Assembly (NCBI GenBank): GCA_007556525.1 | Contig: SWJS01000001.1 | Span: 340,346 to 404,345, forward strand | Origin: Lysobacteraceae bacterium CU05-9 | Lineage (GTDB): Bacteria; Pseudomonadota; Gammaproteobacteria; Xanthomonadales; Xanthomonadaceae | Length of the DNA: 64,000 bases | Reading direction: 5' to 3' | Shown: in pieces, positions 25,544 through 33,870 of the stretch | Position numbering within the stretch: position 1 is the stretch's first letter | Layout: every line of letters begins with the position of its first letter | The notes under the pieces: generated by a model | The model's database searches: none | The model's input: the letters and a program-made list of their open reading frames with translations, nothing else | What the model was told of the DNA's origin: nothing | Position numbers and translations under genes: made by a program

Positions 25544-25999
25544 ATGCATGCAGTGAAATTTCATCTCGCCACTGAAGAAGACACGAACCAACTCGGTGCA
25601 CGAATCGCGGAACTCGCGTCATTGAAGCCATCCATTTGGCTGCACGGTGAACTTGGCGCGGGTAAGTCGACCTTGAGCCGTGCGTGCTTGCGTGCGATGG
25701 GAGTGACCGGTGCGATCAAAAGTCCCACGTATACGCTGGTCGAACGTTATCCGGTCGAGGGTGGGGAAGCGTGGCACTTGGATTTGTATCGAATTGCGTC
25801 ACCGGAAGAGCTGGATTATCTCGGTTTGGACGATGCGCAAGTGGTCATGTGGCTCGTGGAGTGGCCAGAACGCGGGAAAGGCTTCCTGGCGGCACCGGAT
25901 CTCGAGATTTACCTGAGTTATGCCGAGGATGGTGGGCGAAATGCGGAATTTTTGACAGAAAATTCTGAAATTGCGAATCACATCGCATTATGGAAATGA
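25541..25999 (+). CDS. tsaE: tRNA threonylcarbamoyladenosine biosynthesis ATPase TsaE
   Basis: TsaE is the small P-loop ATPase that works with TsaB and TsaD to make t6A37 in tRNAs. The 152-residue protein has Walker A LHGELGAGKS near residues 34-43, the switch SPTYTLVERY, LDLYRI, and VEWPERG. Length and motif order are standard. Its start is head-to-head with queG with a 12-base gap, so regulatory space is minimal. amiC follows on the same strand after about 110 bases, the conserved tsaE-amiC-mutL order. Confidence 0.94.
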   Translation: MMHAVKFHLATEEDTNQLGARIAELASLKPSIWLHGELGAGKSTLSRACLRAMGVTGAIKSPTYTLVERYPVEGGEAWHLDLYRIASPEELDYLGLDDAQVVMWLVEWPERGKGFLAAPDLEIYLSYAEDGGRNAEFLTENSEIANHIALWK

Positions 26000-26108
26000 T
26001 TTTTCCATTAAATATAGCTGAACCCTTTTTAAAACGATGTCTGGCAAGTTACGGAATTTTAAGGGAAAATGTACCCTTCGTTTCGACCAAACCGACTTCA
26101 GGAATCCC

Positions 26109-27740
26109 ATGCGAGTAAAAGGTGACATTGTGCAGAAATTCCTAATGGGAACCGCCCTGATGGGGGCATTGGCATGGAATTTGGCCCAAGCTGGCGAACT
26201 TTCCGCCATTGACGTCTCGAATGACAGCGCCGGAACGCGCGCCGAGATCACTTTGTCGAATACTGGCGAGTATCGTCTGTTGAAACTGACGGGACCGAAT
26301 CGTCTCGTGGTCGACATCGACGATGCCGAAGTCAAGAAAGAATTGAAGTTCACGCCTGCTGGCTGGATTACCAACGTCCGCACAGGTGTGCAGGATTCCG
26401 GTGCAGCGCGTGTGGTGTTTGACTTGGATGGCACCGCCAACCGCGTCCGTTCGCGCATTGAGAACGTGAATGGCGTGCGGAAGTTGATTTTGACGTTCCC
26501 GGGTCAAGGTGTCGCAGCCGCGGCTCCAGCGCCGAAGCCAGTGGTCACGCAAGCAGCGCCAGTTGTTGCTGCTGCCACCGTTGCGCCAACACAGCGCGAC
26601 AATGAATTGAATTCCTTGATCTCCGATCTGCGTAACGGCACGACCGTTGCGCCGGCATCACAGCCTTCAACGGCGGTTGTCATGCCAGCGGCAACCGTTG
26701 AACCTGCGAAGGTCATGCCTCGCGCAGCCACCCCTGTGACGATTGCAACGGGCATTCCAACGCGTCGTGCAACGGGTGTGCCGACTGCGCTGACAGCAAC
26801 CGGCGCCGCAGCGTTGCAGCAAGGCACGGTGTCGAATGTCACGCCAGCACCGGTTCGCGTCGCGGCGCCGACACCTGCTCCAGCGCCTGTCGTAGTGAAT
26901 AACCCAGCGCCACGTTACACCGCGCCGCCTGTGATGGGCGTGCAAAGTGTGCGTGAGTTGCGAAATGAGCGCTTGCAACGTGGGCAACGTGAGTTGGTCA
27001 TTGCGATTGACCCAGGCCACGGCGGCCAGGACTCTGGCGCAATTGGCATGAACGGTACACGCGAGAAGGACGTTGTACTGCAAATTGCGCGTGAGCTTGC
27101 ACGTCAAGTCAACGCGACGCCGGGGATGCGCGCGATTCTGACGCGCAACGCCGACTATTTGATTCCGCTGCCAGAGCGTCCTCGCATCGCACGTAAGGCT
27201 GGCGCAGACATCTTCATCTCGGTTCACGCTGACGCGGTCGCAAACAATCGCAGTGCAGGTGGGTCGTCGGTGTATGTTTTGTCAACGAAGGGTGCTTCAT
27301 CGCAACGCGCCCGTTGGTTGGCCGATAAGGAAAATGCTTCGGATCTCATCGGCGGCGTGAAGCTGGAACGCGCGACGAATTCGCTGGCTTCGGTGTTGAT
27401 TGACCTGACTCAGTCCGGTCACATGAAGGCATCTGAAGATGCGGCTTCCGTTGTTCTGCAGGGTTTGATGGGAACCGGCAACCGCGTCCACAAGCGCACT
27501 GTTGAGAAGGCGAACTTCGCAGTTTTGCGTGGCGCTGATATGCCATCCATGCTGGTCGAAACCGCATTCATTTCGAATCCTGAAGAAGAACGCAAACTGC
27601 AGGATCCGGTGTTCCAGTCGCGTACTGCGGCTGCGATCCTGGATGGCGTCCACACTTACTTCTCGCGTCAAGCGCCTCCGGGAACGATCTATGCATCGCT
27701 CAACGAAGCAGATGCGAACGTTTCGGGTGGTAGCCCCTAA
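26109..27740 (+). CDS. amiC: N-acetylmuramoyl-L-alanine amidase AmiC-type with AMIN domain
   Basis: AmiC-type amidases split daughter-cell peptidoglycan. From ATG 26109 (AGGAA four to five bases upstream) the protein has about 543 residues: a signal peptide ending LAQA, an AMIN domain (ISVDVSNDSAG-like through RKLILTFPG), a Pro/Ala/Thr/Val-rich linker of about 150 residues, and an Amidase_3 domain. Zinc ligands and catalytic residues are in IAIDPGHGGQDSG, EKDVVLQIAREL, FISVHADA and VETAFISNPEEE. There is no LysM domain. Exported to the periplasm and probably recruited to the septum. mutL follows six bases after the stop. Confidence 0.92.
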   Translation: MRVKGDIVQKFLMGTALMGALAWNLAQAGELSAIDVSNDSAGTRAEITLSNTGEYRLLKLTGPNRLVVDIDDAEVKKELKFTPAGWITNVRTGVQDSGAARVVFDLDGTANRVRSRIENVNGVRKLILTFPGQGVAAAAPAPKPVVTQAAPVVAAATVAPTQRDNELNSLISDLRNGTTVAPASQPSTAVVMPAATVEPAKVMPRAATPVTIATGIPTRRATGVPTALTATGAAALQQGTVSNVTPAPVRVAAPTPAPAPVVVNNPAPRYTAPPVMGVQSVRELRNERLQRGQRELVIAIDPGHGGQDSGAIGMNGTREKDVVLQIARELARQVNATPGMRAILTRNADYLIPLPERPRIARKAGADIFISVHADAVANNRSAGGSSVYVLSTKGASSQRARWLADKENASDLIGGVKLERATNSLASVLIDLTQSGHMKASEDAASVVLQGLMGTGNRVHKRTVEKANFAVLRGADMPSMLVETAFISNPEEERKLQDPVFQSRTAAAILDGVHTYFSRQAPPGTIYASLNEADANVSGGSP

Positions 27741-27746
27741 ACCTGC

Positions 27747-29525
27747 GTGGCGATTCGCGCTCTTCCTGATCACCTCATCAATCAAATTGCAGCGGGCGAG
27801 GTCGTTGAACGGCCCGCCTCCGTTGTCAAGGAACTCGTCGAAAATGCAATCGACGCCGGTGCCTCCCGCATCGACATCGAACTTGAGGAAGGCGGTGCGC
27901 GCTTAATCCGCATCCGCGACGACGGCATCGGAATCAGCGCGGAAGATTTGCCGTTAGCATTGTCGCGTCATGCGACGAGCAAAATCGCATCGATGGAAGA
28001 CCTTGAAGGTGTTTTGACCTTAGGTTTCCGCGGTGAAGCGTTGCCTTCCATTGCATCGATTTCGCACATGAGTGTCACGAGCAGGCATCGTGACTCCGAG
28101 CATGGTCAACGTGTTCAAGTGGATGGTGGCAAAGCATTGCCGATCGAACCGCATCCGCATCCACAAGGAACGACGATTGAGGTGAGGGATTTGTTCTTTA
28201 ATGTCCCTGCACGGCGCAAGTTCCTGAAAGCCGAGCGGACCGAGCTCAACCACATTGAAGATTGGTTGCGGCAGTTGGCGTTGGCACGTCCCGATGTCGA
28301 TATTCGAGTCACGCATAACGGTAAGGCACTGCGGCGTTGGTCGCGGCAGGAAGATTTACTTTCGACGAAGCGGTTGGATGATGCACTCGGTGCAGAGTTC
28401 GCCACCAACGCGATGCGCATTGAGCACGAAGTTGCCGGCTTGCGGATGACGGGTTGGATTGCACGTCCAACGTATTCGCGTAGCAGCGCCGATCAACAAC
28501 ATCTCTTTGTCAACGGTCGTGCGATTCGTGATCGATCGATTGCGCATGCCATCAAACGTGCGTATACCGATGTGCTGTTTCATGGAAGGCAGCCAGCGTA
28601 TGTTTTGTTCCTTGAATTGGATCCGCACCGTGTTGACGTAAACGTGCATCCGGCGAAGCATGAAGTGCGTTTTCGCGATGCAAGGTTTGTGCATGACTTT
28701 GTGTTCCGCACAGTGTTTGATGCGCTCCGCGAAACGCGCGCCGGTGCAGGCGAAAATGCAATGCCTACAACGGCTCCGCAGATTTCCACACCAACCAGCT
28801 TCCGTGATTGGACGCCGGCGCAAACGAGTTCGTTGCCGCTGCGCACATCGTTTGATTCGCAGACCTTTGGTCAGTTGTACGCGCCACAAGCAACGTCTAC
28901 GCCAACTAATGCTGTTGCGGATCACGGAAACGAAGAAGGCATTCCGCCACTTGGTTTTGCCATCGCGCAGTTGCACGGAATCTACATCCTCAGCCAAACA
29001 CGCGATGGCATGATCGTCGTCGACATGCACGCGGCGCACGAGCGCATCGTTTACGAACGTCTCAAGAACGCCTTGGACGCAGAAGGCATCCAGGCACAAC
29101 CATTGCTTGTTCCTTCAACGATGTCCGTCTCCGAACGAGAAGCCGATGCCGTCGAAGCGAATCACGCGATGTTTCATGAGTTGGGTTTCGACGTGACGCG
29201 ATCGGGTGCCCAAAACATCATGATCCGCAGCGTTCCTGTTTTGCTGCAAGGTGGCAACGTTGAAGCGTTGGTGCGCGACGTGCTTTCGGATCTCGTTGAG
29301 CATGGCAGCATCCAACGCATCGAAGCGCATCGCAATGAGCTGCTCGCAACGATGGCTTGCCATGGATCGGTCAGGGCAAACCGTCGACTCACCGTGCCGG
29401 AAATGAACGCACTGCTGCGCGACATGGAAATCACCGAACGCTCCGATCAATGCAATCACGGACGCCCAACGTGGACAGCGATTACACTGGCGGATATGGA
29501 TCGCTGGTTCCTGAGAGGACAATAA
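27747..29525 (+). CDS. mutL: DNA mismatch repair protein MutL
   Basis: MutL links MutS mismatch recognition to strand excision. It starts with GTG. The 592-residue protein has the GHKL ATPase: [12 protein letters not shown] (residues 29-40), DDGIGI, ATSKI, and [14 protein letters not shown]. The C-terminal dimer domain contains [23 protein letters not shown] and CNHGRPTW, which match the endonuclease-type motifs DQHA-x2-E-x4-E and CPHGRP as in Pseudomonas, not the nuclease-free E. coli type. It lies six bases after amiC and overlaps the next start by one base (TAATG). Confidence 0.95.
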   Translation: MAIRALPDHLINQIAAGEVVERPASVVKELVENAIDAGASRIDIELEEGGARLIRIRDDGIGISAEDLPLALSRHATSKIASMEDLEGVLTLGFRGEALPSIASISHMSVTSRHRDSEHGQRVQVDGGKALPIEPHPHPQGTTIEVRDLFFNVPARRKFLKAERTELNHIEDWLRQLALARPDVDIRVTHNGKALRRWSRQEDLLSTKRLDDALGAEFATNAMRIEHEVAGLRMTGWIARPTYSRSSADQQHLFVNGRAIRDRSIAHAIKRAYTDVLFHGRQPAYVLFLELDPHRVDVNVHPAKHEVRFRDARFVHDFVFRTVFDALRETRAGAGENAMPTTAPQISTPTSFRDWTPAQTSSLPLRTSFDSQTFGQLYAPQATSTPTNAVADHGNEEGIPPLGFAIAQLHGIYILSQTRDGMIVVDMHAAHERIVYERLKNALDAEGIQAQPLLVPSTMSVSEREADAVEANHAMFHELGFDVTRSGAQNIMIRSVPVLLQGGNVEALVRDVLSDLVEHGSIQRIEAHRNELLATMACHGSVRANRRLTVPEMNALLRDMEITERSDQCNHGRPTWTAITLADMDRWFLRGQ

Positions 29526-30484
29526 TGCTTGCCCAAAAATTCCTGACATCCCTCGCCATCACGGCAACATTGTTCGTTGGCAGTTACGCAAACGCGCAAG
29601 ACAGTTCGCTGATCTGGCCGCAGACGGAAGCCGCGAAACCATCTGAAATTAAGGCGTTTACGCCGACGCTGTACAAAGTCACGGGCAAGGCACATAACAG
29701 TACGATGTATTTGTTCGGCTCGATTCACGAATTAACCGAAGCGAACTCGACGATCCCGAAAAGTGTGCTGGAGAGTTTTGACAAGGCGGATGTGGCGTTT
29801 TTTGAATTGCCGGAAGATGATCTCGATGCGGATCCCGCTGCGATGTTTGGCAAGCTCACGCCTTTCATGTTGCTCGAAGGTAACGATCTGATCACGGATT
29901 ACTTGAGCACCGACGAAATCCAGCAGGTCGCGAAGTTGCTGCCGGATATGCCGGATCAGGCGATCCTGAAATTCCGTCCCTGGGTGCTGGACATGTTCCT
30001 CGACCTGAAGGATGGCAATGCCGCGGGAATGACAGCGGATTACGGTGTGGATTTGCGATTGGTCAAACGCGGCAAGACTCAGGGCAAAACTCAACTCGGA
30101 TTGGAAAAGCTCGAGGAACAGATTGGGTTTTTGTCATCTGACCCGATTGAGGTGCAGGCGAAACGTTTGAAGAAAAATCTCAGCGACCGCCGCACGAAAC
30201 CGAATGAGGCTGCTGAGCAAACGGCCAAATTGCTGCAGAACTGGGTCGATGGCGACGTTGACGCGTTGGAGAAAGACTTCGCGGAATACCGCAAGGATGA
30301 TCCGGAGTTTTACGATCGACTTAACGGTCAACGCAACCGCGCGTGGATGACCAAGCTCACGCCGTATCTGGGCAAATCGCAAACTGTTTTCGTCACGGTC
30401 GGCACGATGCACTTGATCGGCGATGATGGGTTGGTGAAGCTGATGCAGAAGGCGGGCTACAAGGTCGAGCGGGTCAAGCCCTGA
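29525..30484 (+). CDS. TraB/GumN family protein
   Basis: A 319-residue exported protein. The signal peptide (FLTSLAITATLFVGSYANAQ) precedes the TraB/GumN domain, whose hallmarks are MYLFGSIHELTEA near residue 60 and a late VFVTVGTMHLIGDDGLVKLM with the conserved histidine. Members are thought to be metalloprotease-like proteins; the biochemical role is unsettled. Its ATG overlaps the mutL stop codon, so it is in the amiC-mutL transcript. It ends near a palindromic hairpin repeat. Confidence 0.85.
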   Translation: MLAQKFLTSLAITATLFVGSYANAQDSSLIWPQTEAAKPSEIKAFTPTLYKVTGKAHNSTMYLFGSIHELTEANSTIPKSVLESFDKADVAFFELPEDDLDADPAAMFGKLTPFMLLEGNDLITDYLSTDEIQQVAKLLPDMPDQAILKFRPWVLDMFLDLKDGNAAGMTADYGVDLRLVKRGKTQGKTQLGLEKLEEQIGFLSSDPIEVQAKRLKKNLSDRRTKPNEAAEQTAKLLQNWVDGDVDALEKDFAEYRKDDPEFYDRLNGQRNRAWMTKLTPYLGKSQTVFVTVGTMHLIGDDGLVKLMQKAGYKVERVKP

Positions 30485-30540
30485 AACCTGAAATCGCCGC
30501 AGACTGCAGAGTTCGTGGCGAATTCTTTTTTTTGATGTTT

Positions 30541-30585
30541 TCAAAAGTTGAACATGTGTCCATGGATAGAAGTTCAACTTTTTGA
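30541..30585 (+). repeat. Palindromic hairpin repeat, copy 2 (TraB gene 3' flank)
   Basis: TCAAAAGTTGAAC (30541-30553) pairs with GTTCAACTTTTTGA (30572-30585) with one bulged T. The loop contains TGTGTCCATGGAT, matching TGTGTCAATGGAC of copy 1 at 12432-12479. Confidence 0.75.
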
Positions 30586-30612
30586 GACCTGAAAATTTCG
30601 ATGCTCTCGATT

Positions 30613-31038
30613 TCAGAGCTCAATCATCTCAATACAATCAACGGGACACGCCGGCACGCACAACTCGCAACCCGTGCACCAATCGTTGATCACCACATGC
30701 ATCAATTTGTTGCCACCGATGATCGCGTCGGCAGGGCACGCCTGAATGCACTTGGTGCAGCCGATGCAGTCTTCCTCGATGACGCGGGCGACAATTCCCG
30801 GCACAGCTAAGCCGCGCGAGCGATCATACGCCAAAAACGGCACGCCAAGCGCTTCCGCCAGCGCCCGAGCACCTTCATCACCCCCGGGCGGGCAACGGTC
30901 TGTCAGCGCCTCTCCTTGCGCCATAGCGACGGCATAAGGTTTGCACCCCTCGAAATCACACAGTCGGCATTGAGTCTGCGGCAAAATCGCCTCCAGACGC
31001 TCGACCTTCAACGCAAACGGGAGATCATCAGGAATCAC
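30613..31038 (-). CDS. rnfB: RnfB-like iron-sulfur protein, soluble short form
   Basis: A 142-residue protein with an N-terminal four-cysteine cluster site (CRLCDFEGCKPYAVAM with the later CPPGG) and two [4Fe-4S] ferredoxin motifs, CIGCTKCIQACPADAI and CTGCELCVPACPVDCI. These match RnfB/RsxB, but the N-terminal membrane helix is missing, so it should be a soluble electron carrier. GTG 31038 (VIPDDLPFAL) is the likely start, four bases after the metG stop; metG-rnfB is a conserved pair in Xanthomonadaceae. No other rnf gene is in the window. Confidence 0.82.
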   Translation of the reverse strand: MIPDDLPFALKVERLEAILPQTQCRLCDFEGCKPYAVAMAQGEALTDRCPPGGDEGARALAEALGVPFLAYDRSRGLAVPGIVARVIEEDCIGCTKCIQACPADAIIGGNKLMHVVINDWCTGCELCVPACPVDCIEMIEL

Positions 31039-31042
31039 GCGA

Positions 31043-33097
31043 TCAACGCACCGGAGCGCCTGCCTGTGCGCTCTCGTCCGCGTCCAGCAACGCCAAGTCG
31101 CCACCGTCGAAGCCCGCCGACAAAATCATGCCTTCACTCACGCCAAAACGCATCTTACGCGGCGCCAAATTCGCGATGAACACGACCTTGCGCCCAACCA
31201 AACTCGATGGCTCGCCATACGACCCACGAATCCCCGAAAAAATCTGCCTCGTCCCCAACTCACCCGCATCCAATTCGAAGCGCAGCAATTTGTCGGAACC
31301 TTCCACGAACTCGCATACCTTCACAATCCCGATGCGAAGATCGAGCTTCATGAAATCGTCAATCCCGATCGTTCCATCAGTCGCGGCAACAGGCGCGGGC
31401 TTTTGCTTTTGCCTTTCATCCCCTTTCCCATTTCCCTTCTCATCAGCGACAGCGACAGGCTCTGCCACGATCAGTGACGTCAACTGCTTCGGATCAATGC
31501 GCTGCGAGAGATTTTCGTACTTTTGGATTTCGTGATCGAGCAATGGATCCTTCAAATCGCTCCACAACGAAACGGATGATTGCAAAAACTTCTCAGCCGC
31601 CGCAGTTTTCTCAGGCATCACCGGCTTCAACGCAGTCGTCAACACGCGGAACAAATTCAAGATCTGCGTGCACACCAACTGCAGACGATCCAATTGACCT
31701 TCTTCCTTCGCCAGCACCCATGGCTTGCGGTCATCAACGTAACGGTTCGCTTCGTCGGCCAGCGTCATGATCAAGCGCAACGCAACTGCAGCTTCATTCG
31801 CCGCATACGCGGAACGAATCTCAGCAAGCGAAGCCACGAAACGTTCATACATTTCCGCATCATCCAATCTCGAACCCAAGCGGCCACCAAAGCGCGATGT
31901 GATGAAGCCTGCAGAACGCGATGCCAAATTCACGAACTTACCAACGACGTCCGAGTTCACGCGCTGCGCGAAATCTTCGAGATTCAAATCGACGTCATCA
32001 ACGGAACCATTCGACTTCGCCGCGAAGTAATAACGCAAATGTTCCGGGTGCAAACCGGCGTCCAGATACGAACGCGCGGTGATGAAGGTGCCGCGGGACT
32101 TCGACATTTTCGCACCGTTGATCGTCACATAACCGTTGACATGCAAACGTGTCGGCGCACGATGCCCCGAACCATGCAACACCGCCGGCCAAAACAACCC
32201 ATGGAAATTCACGATGTCCTTGCCGATGAAATGATGCATCTCAGCAGTACTAGCCGGAGCCAGATAGGAATCAAAGTCCAAACCCTTCTGTTCGGCAAAC
32301 ACCTTGAACGAACTCAGGTAACCAATCGGCGCATCGAGCCACACGTAGATGTACTTGCCAACCGCGCCAGGAATTTCGAAACCGAAGTAGGGCGCATCAC
32401 GGCTAATGTCCCAAGCCCGCAAACCGCCTTCCGAATTCAGCCACTCGCCAAGTTTCGCCTTGACGGCAGGAATCGCAACGTCACCGGACAACCACTCGCG
32501 CAGGAACTCAGTGAACTGACCGACTTCAAAAAAATAATGATCCGACGCCTTCAACACCGGAGTCGCGCCACTCACGACGGAGCGGGGATTTTTCAATTCC
32601 GTCGGCTGATACGTCGCGCCACAATTTTCGCAATTGTCACCGTACTGATCCAACGCACCGCAATTCGGGCACTCGCCCTTGACGTAACGGTCCGGCAGGA
32701 ACATCGACTTTTCGGGATCAAACAGCTGCTCAACCGAACGCTTCGTGATGTGACCGGCCAACTGCAACTTCGTGAAAATCGATGTCGTCAGCTCGCGGTT
32801 CGTCTCCGAATTCGTCGAGTCAAAATGATCAAACGCCACACGGAAATCCGCGAAGTCCTTCTCGTGTTCGACTTGGATGCCGGCGATGTATTGCTCGGGT
32901 GACATGCCCATCTTCTCCGCAGCCAACATAATTGGCGTGCCGTGCGTGTCATCCGCACAGACGAAGTGCACTTCCTTGCCTTCCATCCGCATCGCACGCA
33001 CCCAAATATCCGCCTGGATGTAACCAAGCAGGTGGCCGAGATGCAATGGGCCATTCGCATAGGGAAGGGCGCTGGAAACGAGAATTTGTGAGGACAT
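31043..33097 (-). CDS. metG: Methionine--tRNA ligase
   Basis: MetG is the class I synthetase for initiator and elongator tRNA-Met. From ATG 33097 it has 684 residues. The HIGH motif is [12 protein letters not shown] (residues 11-22), the zinc knuckle CPNCG-x9-CENCG lies near residues 145-165, and KMSKS appears in [11 protein letters not shown] near 335. A C-terminal tRNA-binding OB-fold domain follows from about residue 575 ([15 protein letters not shown]). The linker between them is rich in Lys/Gly/Gln ([14 protein letters not shown]). It is encoded by a purine string shared with an intergenic repeat at 38405-38422. Confidence 0.96.
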   Translation of the reverse strand: MSSQILVSSALPYANGPLHLGHLLGYIQADIWVRAMRMEGKEVHFVCADDTHGTPIMLAAEKMGMSPEQYIAGIQVEHEKDFADFRVAFDHFDSTNSETNRELTTSIFTKLQLAGHITKRSVEQLFDPEKSMFLPDRYVKGECPNCGALDQYGDNCENCGATYQPTELKNPRSVVSGATPVLKASDHYFFEVGQFTEFLREWLSGDVAIPAVKAKLGEWLNSEGGLRAWDISRDAPYFGFEIPGAVGKYIYVWLDAPIGYLSSFKVFAEQKGLDFDSYLAPASTAEMHHFIGKDIVNFHGLFWPAVLHGSGHRAPTRLHVNGYVTINGAKMSKSRGTFITARSYLDAGLHPEHLRYYFAAKSNGSVDDVDLNLEDFAQRVNSDVVGKFVNLASRSAGFITSRFGGRLGSRLDDAEMYERFVASLAEIRSAYAANEAAVALRLIMTLADEANRYVDDRKPWVLAKEEGQLDRLQLVCTQILNLFRVLTTALKPVMPEKTAAAEKFLQSSVSLWSDLKDPLLDHEIQKYENLSQRIDPKQLTSLIVAEPVAVADEKGNGKGDERQKQKPAPVAATDGTIGIDDFMKLDLRIGIVKVCEFVEGSDKLLRFELDAGELGTRQIFSGIRGSYGEPSSLVGRKVVFIANLAPRKMRFGVSEGMILSAGFDGGDLALLDADESAQAGAPVR
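31426..31443 (-). repeat. String shared between metG linker and the dcd 3' flank
   Basis: Read on the metG coding strand this is ATGAGAAGGGAAATGGGA, identical over 18 bases to 38405-38422. Here it encodes part of the low-complexity linker near residue 551. Confidence 0.7.
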
Positions 33098-33148
33098 GCG
33101 TAATTTTCGCGAAACTAATTCAGACAGTCGTCTATTATCGCACGCCAC

Positions 33149-33181
33149 AAAAAAACACGGCTCACCAAATGGCGAGCCGTG
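33149..33181 (-). terminator. Intrinsic terminator of the DUF2147 gene
   Basis: On the minus strand CACGGCTC and GAGCCGTG enclose a near-palindromic loop and are followed by seven T residues. Confidence 0.9.
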
Positions 33182-33208
33182 CTCTCAATCAAACGCAAGG
33201 GATGCGTA

Positions 33209-33652
33209 TCAGTTCTGGCGTTGCCAAACCTGCGTACGGCCCAGCAACGACACGCCCATGAAACCACGGACTTGCATTGTCTTGCCGTCTGCCGACGGAG
33301 TCATCTTGACCGAATAAACCTTACCGTTCTTCGGATCCATGATGGTGCCGCCGTCATAGACCTTGCCGTTCTTCTTGACGCCCTTGACGATGGTCAGACC
33401 TTCGATTGGCTTGTTCTTGTCAGCGCCGGTGCAGGCTTCGCAAACCGGCTTTGGACCCTTGTCCGATTGCAGGACCTTGATGACCTTACCGCTCAAGACG
33501 CCGCCAGCTTCGCTGATCTGTACGACCGACTTCGGCTTCTTCGTTGCGTCGTCAATGGTGACCCAAGTGCCGACTGGTGACGCTGCAAAAACATGCGACG
33601 CAAACGCCAACAACGGAGCTGCGACAAGGGTGGCTGCAGCTTTGGCTTTCAT
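33209..33652 (-). CDS. DUF2147 family periplasmic protein
   Basis: A 147-residue exported protein. A signal peptide (AAATLVAAPLLAFASHVFA) is followed by SPVGTWVTIDD, where the DUF2147 domain begins. The domain holds GGVLSGKVIKV, a CEAC pair (VCEACTGADKNKPIEGL), YDGGTIMDPKNGKVY and the final MQVRGFMGVSLLGRTQVW. Function is unknown; family members are lipocalin-like periplasmic proteins. It has its own terminator and lies alone between metG and the TonB receptor gene. Confidence 0.83.
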   Translation of the reverse strand: MKAKAAATLVAAPLLAFASHVFAASPVGTWVTIDDATKKPKSVVQISEAGGVLSGKVIKVLQSDKGPKPVCEACTGADKNKPIEGLTIVKGVKKNGKVYDGGTIMDPKNGKVYSVKMTPSADGKTMQVRGFMGVSLLGRTQVWQRQN

Positions 33653-33808
33653 TCAATTCACTCCTCAAGGAATACGGCGCCAACCATCAGCGCTACAACT
33701 ACGTTTATACATGAAATTAACGCGCAGGGCACACCTTCGCACTCAATGTTGCCACCCATACACAAAAAATTTACCGTCCATTCGCCATCGTGAATTCACC
33801 GGCCCAAA

Positions 33809-33841
33809 CAAAAACCCCGGAACCTTTCGATTCCGGGGTTT
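33809..33841 (-). terminator. Intrinsic terminator of the TonB receptor gene
   Basis: On the minus strand AAACCCCGGAA and TTCCGGGGTTT form an 11-base-pair stem followed by T residues, 30 bases beyond the stop. Confidence 0.9.
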
Positions 33842-33870
33842 CTTCAGTTTCCTGAAACTACGCGTTCAAA

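Noticed and set aside
26510-26960. Possible gene fusion suggested by the Pro/Ala linker of amiC
   Set aside because: AMIN domain, low-complexity linker and amidase domain in one frame is the normal architecture of AmiC-type amidases.
31580-32902. 440-codon open frame opposite metG
   Set aside because: Antisense shadow of metG; no domain or ribosome binding site.
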